From Elusimicrobiota bacterium (lineage in GTDB: Bacteria > Elusimicrobiota > Elusimicrobia > UBA1565 > UBA9628), in NCBI GenBank assembly GCA_026388095.1, contig JAPLKL010000006.1:62001-126000 (forward strand): DNA of 64,000 nt, written 5' to 3'. This document shows positions 1 through 7,934 of this stretch, piece after piece (the stretch's first letter is position 1; every line of letters starts with the position of its first letter). The notes beneath the pieces are model-generated. The model was not told where the DNA came from. It searched no databases and saw only the letters and a list, made by a program, of their open reading frames with translations. The position numbers and the translations under genes were made by a program.

Positions 1-499
1 AGGCGAAGAGCAAGTAGACCATGGGCTCGTTAAAGACCACCCAATCCCTCACTACGCCTCCCAGCGCCGTCACCGCGCGCTCGGCAAAGCGCAGGAACCT
101 CTGGGGCACGGCTTCGTCGAGCCAGCCGCGAGGATGCCTCTTGAGCAGCCAAGCGGGCTCGGAGAAATGGTGCAGAGTGACGATGGGCCGGATGCCGGCG
201 CCGACCAAGCGCTGGGCCCATTGCGCATAGCGGGCCAGGGCCCCATCGTCGAAGCGGCCCGGCTCGGGCTGGACGCGGGACCATTCCAGGGAGAAACGAT
301 AGGCGGTGAGGTTGAGCTCCTGCAGGAGGCGAAAGTCCTCGGCGAAGAGCTCCCAGGAGCGCGCGGCCTCGGCCGAGCGTTCCCAGCCTCGTCTCGCCTC
401 CCAGTCCCAAAGCGCCGAGTCCTTGTTGCCGCCCTCGTTCTGATAGGAGGAGGTGGAGGCCCCCCAAAGGAATCCTTTCGGAAATGTTATAATGGCCAC
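1..499 (-). CDS. GH1 family beta-glucosidase, N-terminal part (runs off left edge)
   Basis: Only the first ~166 residues are present. The minus-strand translation begins MAIITFPKGFLWGASTSSYQ and shows the standard landmarks of glycoside hydrolase family 1: FLWG-x-STSSYQ near the N-terminus, YRFSLEWSR, VTLHHF, and WVVFNEP, where the Glu is the family acid/base residue. Family members are usually 440-480 residues and hydrolyse beta-glucosides or beta-galactosides. I chose the GTG start at 499 because GGAG lies 6-7 nt upstream. The gene is divergent from trxB, and the trxB promoter lies inside its first codons. No signal peptide is seen, so the enzyme is probably cytoplasmic. Substrate cannot be judged from this fragment. 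Confidence 0.85.
   Translation of the reverse strand, partial: MAIITFPKGFLWGASTSSYQNEGGNKDSALWDWEARRGWERSAEAARSWELFAEDFRLLQELNLTAYRFSLEWSRVQPEPGRFDDGALARYAQWAQRLVGAGIRPIVTLHHFSEPAWLLKRHPRGWLDEAVPQRFLRFAERAVTALGGVVRDWVVFNEPMVYLLFA
485..493 (+). promoter_or_regulatory. Extended -10 promoter for the trxB-lipA-lpdA-lipB operon
   Basis: TGTTATAAT is a perfect TATAAT at 488-493 preceded by a TGn extension. It lies about 43 nt upstream of the trxB ATG, giving a leader of roughly 37 nt. No convincing -35 is seen, which is usual for extended -10 promoters. It overlaps the first codons of the divergent GH1 gene. Confidence 0.5.
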
Positions 500-536
500 G
501 CTTTCTCCGTCTGAGAAACGCCGGACCAAGCAAATT

Positions 537-1463
537 ATGGCTTATTCCAAAAAGGTTGTCATCATCGGCTCCGGGCCCTCCGCCCATACCGCGGCCATCT
601 ACGCGGCCCGCGCCAATCTCGAGCCCTTGGTCTTCGGAGGCGTGGCCATGGGCGGTCAGCTCATGATCACTTCGGACGTGGAGAATTTCCCGGGCTTCGC
701 GGAGCCCGTGGCGGGCCCGGAGCTTATGGAGCGCATGCGCGCTCAGTGCGAGAGACTGGGAGTGCTGATCATCCCGGAGTACGTCTCCAAGGTCGACCTG
801 AGCCGCCGCCCGTTCTCCCTGGAGACCACGGAAGGGGTCACCGCCTCCGCCGCGGCGCTCATCATCGCGACAGGAGCCAAAGCCAAGCTGCTGGGCCTGG
901 AATCCGAAGGCAAGCTGATGGGTCACGGGGTCTCGGCCTGCGCCACCTGCGACGGATTCTTCTTCAAGGGCAAGGAGATCGCCGTGGTCGGAGGCGGAGA
1001 CACCGCAGTCGAGGAAGCGACCTTCCTGACCAGGTTCGCCACCAAGGTGACGGTGATCCATCGCCGCAACGCCCTGCGCGCCTCGGCGGTGATGATCCAG
1101 CGCGCCGAGCGCAACCCGAAGATCGCGTTCCTCTGGGACTCGGTGGTGACCGAGGTCTTGGGCCAGGATTCGGTCACGGGCGTGCGAGTCCGCAACGTGA
1201 AGACCGACTCGGTCAGAGAATTCGCCTGCCAGGGCCTGTTCGTGGCCATCGGGCACTCCCCGACCACGGACTTCCTGAGCGGACAACTCAAGACGGACGA
1301 GAACGGCTACATCGTGACCGACGGCCGGACCCGCACCTCGGTGGAGGGGGTCTTCGCCGCGGGCGACGTCATGGATTCCCGCTACCGGCAGGCGGTCACG
1401 GCCGCGGGCACGGGCTGCATGGCGGCCTTGGAAGCCGAGCGCTTCCTGGCGCAACATGAATGA
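537..1463 (+). CDS. trxB: Thioredoxin reductase (NADPH)
   Basis: 308 residues, full family length. FAD-dependent reduction of oxidised thioredoxin by NADPH in the cytoplasm. Visible: N-terminal FAD-binding GSGPSAHTAA; the redox pair C135-A-T-C138 followed by DG, at the same spacing as the E. coli enzyme; NADPH-binding GGGDTAVEEA; and C-terminal GVFAAGDV with its FAD-contacting Asp. The ATG at 537 was chosen because the conserved KKVVIIGSGPS begins a few residues later; an in-frame upstream ATG at 453 would put the promoter inside the gene. The stop overlaps the lipA start by 8 bp, so it heads a lipoate/redox operon. Confidence 0.93.
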   Translation: MAYSKKVVIIGSGPSAHTAAIYAARANLEPLVFGGVAMGGQLMITSDVENFPGFAEPVAGPELMERMRAQCERLGVLIIPEYVSKVDLSRRPFSLETTEGVTASAAALIIATGAKAKLLGLESEGKLMGHGVSACATCDGFFFKGKEIAVVGGGDTAVEEATFLTRFATKVTVIHRRNALRASAVMIQRAERNPKIAFLWDSVVTEVLGQDSVTGVRVRNVKTDSVREFACQGLFVAIGHSPTTDFLSGQLKTDENGYIVTDGRTRTSVEGVFAAGDVMDSRYRQAVTAAGTGCMAALEAERFLAQHE

Positions 1464-2355
1464 AGCAGCCCGCAAGCCTCTGCCGTCCTGGCTGAAGGTC
1501 TCGGTCCCCTCCGGGGAGAAGGTCGCGCGCATCCGCAAGACCTGCGCCGAGCGCGGCCTCCATACCGTATGCGCCAGCGCCCGCTGTCCGAACCTGGGCG
1601 AGTGCTGGGGCGCGGGCACCGCGACTTTCATGATCCTGGGCGGCCATTGCACGCGCGGCTGCCGCTTTTGCTCCGTGCCTTCGGCCGCGCGGCCTGAAGC
1701 GCCCAAGCCGAGCGAGCCCGAACTGCTGGCCCAGACCGTGGCCGAGCTGGGGCTGCGCTACGTGGTCTTGACCACGGTCTGCCGCGACGATCTGCCGGAC
1801 CAGGGCGCTGGGCACATCGCGGCCTGCATCCAGGCGGTCAAAGAGCGGGTGCCCGAAATCCGCGTCGAGATCCTCCTGCAGGATTTCACAGGACAGGAGG
1901 CGGCCTTGCGCAAGGTCGTCGCCTCGGTCCCGGACGTGGTCGGGCACAACATCGAGACCGTGGAGCGCCTCACGCCTTCGGTGCGCGACGGGCGCTGCTC
2001 CTATCGGCTTTCCCTGCAGACGCTCTCGGCCTTGCGCAAGCTGGCGCCCAAGACGCCCCTGAAGTCCTCGCTCATGCTGGGCCTGGGCGAGGCGGACGAG
2101 GAAATCCTGGCCGCCTTGCGCGACCTGCGCGGCGTGGACGTGGACCTGGTCACCATCGGGCAGTACCTCCGGCCCACGGGCATGGGCCGGAATCTTCCGG
2201 TGGAGCGCTATGTGGCGCCCGGAGAATTCGCGCGCTGGGCCGAGCGCGCCAAGGAGCTGGGCTTCAAGCACGCATCCTGCGGCCCGTTCGTGCGCAGTTC
2301 CTATCACGCGGCGGAGGCCTTTACGGCCAGCCTGCTCAGCGGTAGAATTAGTTAG
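1456..2355 (+). CDS. lipA: Lipoyl synthase
   Basis: 299 residues. Radical SAM enzyme that inserts two sulfurs into protein-bound octanoyl chains to make lipoyl groups. Both iron-sulfur cluster motifs are intact: the auxiliary cluster C39-x4-C44-x5-C50 (CASARCPNLGEC) and the radical SAM cluster C65-x3-C69-x2-C72 (CTRGCRFC). The C-terminal region carries RSSYHA, whose Ser is the known auxiliary-cluster ligand. The ATG overlaps the trxB stop by 8 bp. It is followed within 12 bp by lpdA and then by a LipB homologue, so the operon is devoted to lipoate cofactor use. No E2 or H-protein substrate gene is in view. Confidence 0.95.
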   Translation: MNEAARKPLPSWLKVSVPSGEKVARIRKTCAERGLHTVCASARCPNLGECWGAGTATFMILGGHCTRGCRFCSVPSAARPEAPKPSEPELLAQTVAELGLRYVVLTTVCRDDLPDQGAGHIAACIQAVKERVPEIRVEILLQDFTGQEAALRKVVASVPDVVGHNIETVERLTPSVRDGRCSYRLSLQTLSALRKLAPKTPLKSSLMLGLGEADEEILAALRDLRGVDVDLVTIGQYLRPTGMGRNLPVERYVAPGEFARWAERAKELGFKHASCGPFVRSSYHAAEAFTASLLSGRIS

Positions 2356-2366
2356 GAGACCTCTTT

Positions 2367-3773
2367 ATGGCCATGGACACGGAAGTGCTGGTGATCGGCG
2401 CGGGACCGGGCGGCTACGTGGCCGCCCTGAAGCTGGGCAAGCTGGGCAAGAAGACCCTGCTGGTGGAAAAGGACCGTCTGGGGGGAGTGTGCCTTAACTG
2501 CGGCTGCATCCCATCCAAAGCCATGATCCACATCGCGGGCCAGGTGCACAAGCTGCGCAAGGCCAAGGCCCAGGGTCTGGAAGCTCCGGACCTGCGCCTG
2601 ACCTGGTCCAAGGTGGTGGACTGGAAGGACCTGATGGGGACAGGCCTGAACCGCGGCATCGCCGCTTTGGAGAAGGGCAACGCTGTGACGGTGCTGGCCG
2701 GCACGGCGCGCCTGACCGGCGCCCATCAGGCCGAGGTGGCGACGTCGACCGGGAAGGAGACCGTGTCCTTCCAGCAGGCCATCGTGGTGACGGGCTCGCG
2801 TCCGATCTCGATACCAGGCTTCGATTTCGACGCGGACAGGATCTTGAGCTCGAGCGATGCTTTGGCATTGCGCGAGGTCCCGGGGCGGCTCTTGGTCATC
2901 GGCGGAGGCATCATCGGGCTGGAGTTGGGCACGGTGTTCGCCAAGCTGGGCTCGCAGGTTACCGTGGTGGAGTTCCTGCCCCAGGTGCTCACGGGAGTGG
3001 AGGCGGACCTGGCCGCGCCGGTGACGCGGGGCCTGCAGAGGATGGGGGTCACGGTCTGGACGAGCTCCAAAGCCAGGAGCTTCAAGACCGCGGCGGGCGG
3101 GCTGGAGGTCTCGATCGAGACTCCTGAAGGCGACAAGATGGTGGAGACGGACAAGGTCTTGGTCTGCGTGGGCCGGGCGGTCAACAGCAAAGACCTGGGC
3201 CTGGAGGCTTTGGGGATCGTCTGCGACCCGAAGGGGCACATCATCGTCAACCAGAACTATCAGACGAAGCAGCCGCACATCTACGCTGTGGGCGATGTGA
3301 TCGGTCCTCCTTACCTGGCTCACAAGGCCTCTCGCGAAGGGGTGCTCGCAGCGCTGCACATCTCGGGCAAGCCTGTAGAGCCGCGGGGCGCCATCCCGGC
3401 GGCCATCTTCACGGATCCCGAGATCGCGGCGGTGGGGGAGACAGAGACCGAAGCGCGGGCTCGCGGGGCCGAGGTGATCACCGGACGCTTCCCGTTCTCG
3501 GCTCTGGGCAAGGCCCAGGCGATGCGCGAGACCGAAGGCTTCGTGAAGATCGTGGCGGACAAGTCCTCGCACAAGGTGCTGGGCGGGGCGATCGTGGGGC
3601 CGGAGGCCGCGGATCTCATCGGCGAGTTGTGCTTGGCCGTGAAGGTGGGTGCGACCTTGGAGGACCTGGGTTCCACCGTGCATCCGCATCCGACCCTGAG
3701 CGAGGCGATCTCCGAGGCCGCCGAGGCCTGTCTGGGCCAGGCCTTGCACATCCTGACTCCGAGCCGAGTGTAG
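2367..3773 (+). CDS. lpdA: Dihydrolipoamide dehydrogenase (E3)
   Basis: 468 residues, full length. FAD/NAD flavoenzyme that reoxidises dihydrolipoamide in 2-oxoacid dehydrogenase or glycine cleavage complexes. Visible: FAD motif GAGPGGYVAA; redox disulfide C42-LNCG-C47 in GGVCLNCGCIPSK, with an unusual third Cys at 45; NAD motif GGGIIGLELG; FAD-contacting YAVGDV; and the catalytic C-terminal HPHPTLSE. TAGGAG lies about 9 nt before the ATG at 2367; a second ATG follows two codons later. It sits between lipA and the lipB-like gene, and the stop is 1 nt from the next start. Confidence 0.93.
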   Translation: MAMDTEVLVIGAGPGGYVAALKLGKLGKKTLLVEKDRLGGVCLNCGCIPSKAMIHIAGQVHKLRKAKAQGLEAPDLRLTWSKVVDWKDLMGTGLNRGIAALEKGNAVTVLAGTARLTGAHQAEVATSTGKETVSFQQAIVVTGSRPISIPGFDFDADRILSSSDALALREVPGRLLVIGGGIIGLELGTVFAKLGSQVTVVEFLPQVLTGVEADLAAPVTRGLQRMGVTVWTSSKARSFKTAAGGLEVSIETPEGDKMVETDKVLVCVGRAVNSKDLGLEALGIVCDPKGHIIVNQNYQTKQPHIYAVGDVIGPPYLAHKASREGVLAALHISGKPVEPRGAIPAAIFTDPEIAAVGETETEARARGAEVITGRFPFSALGKAQAMRETEGFVKIVADKSSHKVLGGAIVGPEAADLIGELCLAVKVGATLEDLGSTVHPHPTLSEAISEAAEACLGQALHILTPSRV

Positions 3774-3774
3774 G

Positions 3775-4368
3775 ATGCTGGTCCGTCACCTTGGGCTGAA
3801 GCCGTATTCAGAGGTGATGGGCAAGCAGTTCACATTGCTGCGGCGCCGGGCCTTGGGAGAGGCTCCTGACACCCTCCTGCTGGCCGAGCATCCGCCCCTC
3901 TACACCCGCGGCGTGGCGTGCCGGCAGAGACCCGCCCACAAGCTGCCGTATCCTCTGCGCACGGTGGACCGAGAGGGGGGGCTTTTCTACCACGGTCCGG
4001 GTCAGCTGGCGGGGTATCCGGTCTTCGACCTGCGGCAGCGTGGTCTGACTCTGGCAGCCTATCGTCGCTCGCTAGAGGGCGTGATCATGGAGGCGCTGCT
4101 GGGCCTGGGAGTGAAGGCGGTGCGCCGCAAGGGGTCTGTGGGGCTGTGGGCGCGGGGCAAGAGGCTAGTGTTCATCGGGGTGGCGGCACGGAAAGGGATC
4201 TGCTGCCATGGCTTCGCGCTCAACATCAACTGCGACCTGGCTCCGTTCCACTGCATCACGCCGCGCTCGGGGCCTGGGTGGACGTCGCTGGCCGATGTCC
4301 TGGGAAAGCCCCTGGATGAGACCTTGGTCGCCAAGGCCGTGGCTGAAGCCTTCCTACGTTACTTTTGA
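3775..4368 (+). CDS. lipB: LipB-family octanoyltransferase homologue with altered active site
   Basis: 197 residues, close to E. coli LipB (213). LipB moves octanoate from acyl-ACP to lipoyl domains through a thioester on a Cys, assisted by a Lys. The fold markers are present: EHPPLYTRG, the FYHGPGQ loop, and HGFALNINCDLAPF. At the catalytic Cys position (family N-P-C-G) this protein reads T162-P163-R164-S165-G, and at the Lys position (family G-x-K-I) it reads G128-K129-R130-L131. A Cys at 160, three residues before the Pro, is the only nearby thiol. No frameshift restores the motif. It may be a rewired transferase or a scaffold. The operon position after lipA and lpdA supports a lipoate role. 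Confidence 0.8.
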   Translation: MLVRHLGLKPYSEVMGKQFTLLRRRALGEAPDTLLLAEHPPLYTRGVACRQRPAHKLPYPLRTVDREGGLFYHGPGQLAGYPVFDLRQRGLTLAAYRRSLEGVIMEALLGLGVKAVRRKGSVGLWARGKRLVFIGVAARKGICCHGFALNINCDLAPFHCITPRSGPGWTSLADVLGKPLDETLVAKAVAEAFLRYF

Positions 4369-4374
4369 TATGAT
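4366..4374 (+). promoter_or_regulatory. Extended -10 promoter for serC-serA
   Basis: TGATATGAT is a TATGAT hexamer with a TGn extension, overlapping the stop codon of the upstream lipB-like gene. Transcription would start near 4381, leaving a ~20 nt leader containing AAGGAGG just before the serC ATG. No clear -35 is seen. Confidence 0.45.
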
Positions 4375-4400
4375 AGGCAAAAGACATTAAGGAGGATAGA

Positions 4401-5579
4401 ATGCAAAAGCCCACTTTGAAGCCCAAGTGCCCCAACTTCTCTTCCGGCCCCTGCGCCAAGCGCCCCGGCTGGACCGTCGACGCCCTCAAGAACGCTTTGG
4501 TCGGCCGCTCCCACCGCTCCAAGGAAGGCAAGGCCCGGCTCAAGGAAGTCTCCGACCGCATGAAGGCCGTCCTAGGCCTGCCCGCGGACTACCGCATCGG
4601 CGTGGTGGCCGGCTCCGATACCGGTGCCGTCGAACTCGCCCTATGGACCCTCCTGGGGCCCAGGCCCGTTGACATCTTCGGCTGGGAGTCCTTCGGCAAA
4701 GGCTGGATCACGGACGTGGTCAAGTACCTCAAGCTGCCCAACGTGCGCGAGTTCAAGGCCGACTACGGCAAGATCCCCGACCTCACCAAGGCCGACCCCA
4801 AGCACGACATCGTCTTCACATCCAACGGCACCACCTCCGGAGTCAAGGTCCCCAACCTCGACTGGATATCCAAGGACCGCGAGGGCCTGACCATCTGCGA
4901 CGCCACCTCCGGCATCTTCGCCATGGAGCTCGACTTCACCAAGCTCGACGTCGTGACCTTCTCCTGGCAGAAGGTCCTCGGCGGAGAGGCCGGCCACGGC
5001 GTCCTCATCCTCTCGCCCCGCGCCGTCAAGCGCATGGAGGAGAACGACCCCAAGGTCTCCTGGCCTCTGCCCAAGATCTTCCGCCTGGTCGCGGAAGGCA
5101 AGCTCAAGCCCGGCGAGCTGGAGTACAACACGGTCAACACCCCCTCCATGCTCTGCGTGGAGGACGCCATAGACGCCCTCAAGTGGGCCGAGTCCATCGG
5201 CGGCTGCAAGGCTCTGGTCGCCCGCTCCAACGCCAACCTCGCCGCCCTCGAGAAATGGGTGGAGAAGGCCGGCTGGATCTCCTTCCTCGCCGAGTCCAAG
5301 GCCATCCGCTCCAACACCTCCGTCTGCTTCAAGATCACGGCGGACTGGTTCACCAAGCTTCCCGACGAGGAGAAGGCCAAGGCCGCCAAGAAGATCACGG
5401 GGATGCTCGACAAGGAGGGCGTCGCCCACGACATCAACTCTTATGGGAAGGCCCCTGCTGGCATCCGCATCTGGTGCGGCGCCACCGTGGAGACCTCGGA
5501 CGTCGAAGCCCTCACCCACTGGCTGGATTGGGCTTATGAATCCGTCTCACAGGAATACGCCAAGGAGACAGTGAAATGA
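4401..5579 (+). CDS. serC: Phosphoserine aminotransferase
   Basis: 392 residues. PLP enzyme of serine synthesis converting 3-phosphohydroxypyruvate and glutamate to O-phosphoserine. It begins with the family signature [13 protein letters not shown] and continues with [13 protein letters not shown], the form common in alphaproteobacterial and archaeal SerC rather than the E. coli form. The PLP-binding Lys is K191 in [17 protein letters not shown] lies about 6 nt before the ATG. The stop TGA overlaps the ATG of serA, so the two consecutive serine-pathway enzymes are translationally coupled. Promoter element at 4366-4374. Confidence 0.93.
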   Translation: MQKPTLKPKCPNFSSGPCAKRPGWTVDALKNALVGRSHRSKEGKARLKEVSDRMKAVLGLPADYRIGVVAGSDTGAVELALWTLLGPRPVDIFGWESFGKGWITDVVKYLKLPNVREFKADYGKIPDLTKADPKHDIVFTSNGTTSGVKVPNLDWISKDREGLTICDATSGIFAMELDFTKLDVVTFSWQKVLGGEAGHGVLILSPRAVKRMEENDPKVSWPLPKIFRLVAEGKLKPGELEYNTVNTPSMLCVEDAIDALKWAESIGGCKALVARSNANLAALEKWVEKAGWISFLAESKAIRSNTSVCFKITADWFTKLPDEEKAKAAKKITGMLDKEGVAHDINSYGKAPAGIRIWCGATVETSDVEALTHWLDWAYESVSQEYAKETVK

Positions 5580-6526
5580 TGAAAGTCCTCATCGCCGACA
5601 AAGCCGATTCCATCTGCGAAAAGGTCCTGAAGGAAAGGGGCCTGCAGCCGGTCGTCAAGAACGGCATGAAGCCCGAGGAGCTCAAAGCCTGCATCGGCGA
5701 GTACGAGGCCATCATCGTGCGCTCCGCCACCACGCTGACCGCGGACCTCGTCAAGGCCGCGGCCAAGCTCAAGGCCGTGGCCCGGGCCGGCAGCGGCGTC
5801 GACAACATAGACGTGCCGGCCTGCACCGAGAAGGGCGTGGTCGTCATGAACACGCCTTTCGGCAACACCGTCTCCACCGGAGAGCACGCCGTGGCCATGA
5901 TGATGGCCCTGGCCCGCCACATCCCCCAGGCCAACGCCTCCACCCACGCCGGCAAGTGGGAGAAGAAGAAGTTCGAGGGCGTCGAGCTCACCGGCAAGAC
6001 CCTCGGCGTGATCGGCTGCGGCAACATCGGCGCCGTGGTCGCCAACCGGGCCATGGGACTCAAGATGAAGGTCTTGGTCTACGACCCAGTCATGACCACG
6101 GAACGGGCCCGGGAGCTGGGCGTCGAGATGGTCAGCCTCGACACCCTCTATCAGAAGGCCGACTTCATCACCTACCACGTGACCATGCGGGACACCACCA
6201 AGGGCATGCTCAACAAGGACGCCATCGCCAAGATGAAGAAGGGCGTGCGCATCATCAACTGCGCGCGCGGCGGCATCATGGTCGAGGCCGATGTGAAGGC
6301 GGCCCTGCAGAGCGGCCAGATCGCGGGCTTCGCCTGCGACGTCTTCGTCAAGGAGCCGGCCACCGAGCACATCTTCTTCGGGATGGAGAATGTGGTCGTC
6401 ACCCCGCACATCGCGGCTTCCACCAAGGACGCCCAGATCACCGTGGCGCGGCAGGCCGCCGAGCAGATCGCGGACTACCTGCTCACGGGCAAGATGACGC
6501 ACGCCGTAAACGGCAGCGACCTATAA
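5576..6526 (+). CDS. serA: D-3-phosphoglycerate dehydrogenase, short form without ACT domain
   Basis: 316 residues. NAD-dependent oxidation of 3-phosphoglycerate, the committing step of serine synthesis. Visible: substrate-domain [10 protein letters not shown]; Rossmann [13 protein letters not shown]; catalytic Arg in NCARGGIM, Glu in the KEPATEH region, and His in TPHIAAST. It ends right after the catalytic core, so the serine-sensing ACT and ASB domains found in 410-530 residue SerA proteins are absent. Feedback inhibition through ACT is therefore unlikely. Start ATG 5576 overlaps the serC stop; ATG 5579 is an equal alternative. Confidence 0.9.
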   Translation: MMKVLIADKADSICEKVLKERGLQPVVKNGMKPEELKACIGEYEAIIVRSATTLTADLVKAAAKLKAVARAGSGVDNIDVPACTEKGVVVMNTPFGNTVSTGEHAVAMMMALARHIPQANASTHAGKWEKKKFEGVELTGKTLGVIGCGNIGAVVANRAMGLKMKVLVYDPVMTTERARELGVEMVSLDTLYQKADFITYHVTMRDTTKGMLNKDAIAKMKKGVRIINCARGGIMVEADVKAALQSGQIAGFACDVFVKEPATEHIFFGMENVVVTPHIAASTKDAQITVARQAAEQIADYLLTGKMTHAVNGSDL

Positions 6527-6539
6527 CGACCGCCGACCC

Positions 6540-6568
6540 GGGCCGGACCCAGTCGTCGGGTCCGGCCC
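6540..6568 (+). terminator. Strong hairpin after serA
   Basis: A perfect 11-bp inverted repeat (GGGCCGGACCC / GGGTCCGGCCC) with a 7-nt loop starts 13 nt after the serA stop. It is followed by GATCTTCCC, so there is no real U-tract. It may be an intrinsic terminator of a GC-rich genome or an mRNA 3'-end stabiliser. It separates serCA from the DUF1015 gene. Confidence 0.55.
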
Positions 6569-6592
6569 GATCTTCCCAAAGAGGTGAAGGCC

Positions 6593-7927
6593 ATGGCCAT
6601 GTTCTTCGATGACATCGGGCTGCAGGTGCCGACCGTGCTTCTTCCCGCGCCCGCGGTGGACCTCAAGAAATGGGCGGTGGTGGCCTGCGACCAGTACACC
6701 TCGGAACCCGCGTATTGGGAGCGGGTCCGCAAGTTCGCGGGGTCAGCCCCCTCCACGCTCAACATCATCCTGCCGGAGATAGGCCTGGACTCTCCGCGCT
6801 TGGCACGAATGATCACGAGCATCAACAAGACCATGCGCGCTTACGTGGCCGAGGGGGTCTTGCGGGAGCAGCGGCCGGGGCTCGTGCTCGTGGACCGAAA
6901 GACCGTCCATGCCAAGTCCCGCAAAGGGATGATCGTGGCGCTGGACCTGGAGAGGTACGACTTCAGGAAGGGCTCTCAGACCCTCATCCGCGCCACCGAA
7001 GGGACGATCCTCGAGCGCATCCCTCCCCGCGTGAAGATCCGCAAGAACGCCTCGCTGGAGCTTCCCCATATCATGGTCCTCATCGACGACCCGGAGAGGA
7101 CCGTGATCGAGCCCCTTTGCAAGAAACGGCCGGCCAAGCTCTACGACACGGACCTCATGCAGGGGTCGGGGCATATCTCAGGCTATCTCATAGACGACGC
7201 GGTGGCGATCGAGCGCGTGCACAAGAGCCTGGCCAGGCTCGCGGAGCGCGGCCGGTTCGCGAAGAAGTACGGTGCCCGGGGCAAGGGCGTCCTCCTCTAT
7301 GCCATGGGCGACGGGAACCACAGTCTCGCCACGGCCAAGACCATCTGGGAGACCCTGAAGTCCCAGGCCAAGGACAAGAAGGTCATCATGCGCCACCCGG
7401 CGCGCTTCGCGCTCGTCGAGCTCGTCAACGTCCATGACGACGGGCTCGAGTTCGAGCCGATCCACCGCGTGGTCTTCAACACGGACACGGCCGCGCTGCT
7501 CAAGGCGATGGGGTCCTTCTTCGGACCGCGCTTCTCCGTGCGCACCGTAAAGGGCCGGAAGAACGCCATCCGGGTGTCCCGGAGCTGCGCTGGTCCCTGC
7601 CACTGCATCCCGTTCTCGACCGGCAAGACCTTCGGCATCATCAGCATACGCCGGCCGAAGCTGACCCTGGAAGTCGCCACCCTGCAGTCCTTCCTGGACC
7701 AATACCTGGCATCGGACAAGCGGGCCAAGATAGACTACATCCACGGCGACGAAGTCGTCGAGTCGCTCTCGGCCAAGCCCGGCGCCATCGGCTTCTATCT
7801 GCCGCCGATGGACAAGAGCGACCTCTTCAAGACCGTCATCCTCGACGGCGCTCTGCCGCGCAAGACGTTCTCCATGGGAGAGGCCAGCGAAAAGCGGTTC
7901 TACCTGGAGTGCCGGAAGATCGCCTGA
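6593..7927 (+). CDS. DUF1015 family protein
   Basis: 444 residues. Recognised as the DUF1015 family by PAPAVDLKKWAVVACDQYTSEPAYW near the N-terminus, YDFRKGSQTLIRATEGTI, and MGDGNHSLATAKTIWE. Family members are often encoded beside serA/serC in Firmicutes and Fusobacteria, and here too the gene follows serCA. The biochemical function is not established; a role linked to serine or phosphoserine is an inference from neighbourhood only. I prefer ATG 6593 (AGAGGTG 6-7 nt upstream) over the in-frame GTG at 6584, which overlaps that ribosome site. The stop is 7 nt before the next gene. Confidence 0.85.
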   Translation: MAMFFDDIGLQVPTVLLPAPAVDLKKWAVVACDQYTSEPAYWERVRKFAGSAPSTLNIILPEIGLDSPRLARMITSINKTMRAYVAEGVLREQRPGLVLVDRKTVHAKSRKGMIVALDLERYDFRKGSQTLIRATEGTILERIPPRVKIRKNASLELPHIMVLIDDPERTVIEPLCKKRPAKLYDTDLMQGSGHISGYLIDDAVAIERVHKSLARLAERGRFAKKYGARGKGVLLYAMGDGNHSLATAKTIWETLKSQAKDKKVIMRHPARFALVELVNVHDDGLEFEPIHRVVFNTDTAALLKAMGSFFGPRFSVRTVKGRKNAIRVSRSCAGPCHCIPFSTGKTFGIISIRRPKLTLEVATLQSFLDQYLASDKRAKIDYIHGDEVVESLSAKPGAIGFYLPPMDKSDLFKTVILDGALPRKTFSMGEASEKRFYLECRKIA

Positions 7928-7934
7928 GCCCCGG

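Noticed and set aside
30-1706. Long open frame on the minus strand opposite trxB and lipA
   Set aside because: Antisense shadow of high-GC codons; only its leftmost ~500 bp region holds a real gene (GH1), and that is in another frame.
4240-4290. Frameshift as cause of the missing LipB cysteine
   Set aside because: Neither alternative frame gives an N-P-C-G motif, and the downstream frame keeps family-like sequence to the normal C-terminus.
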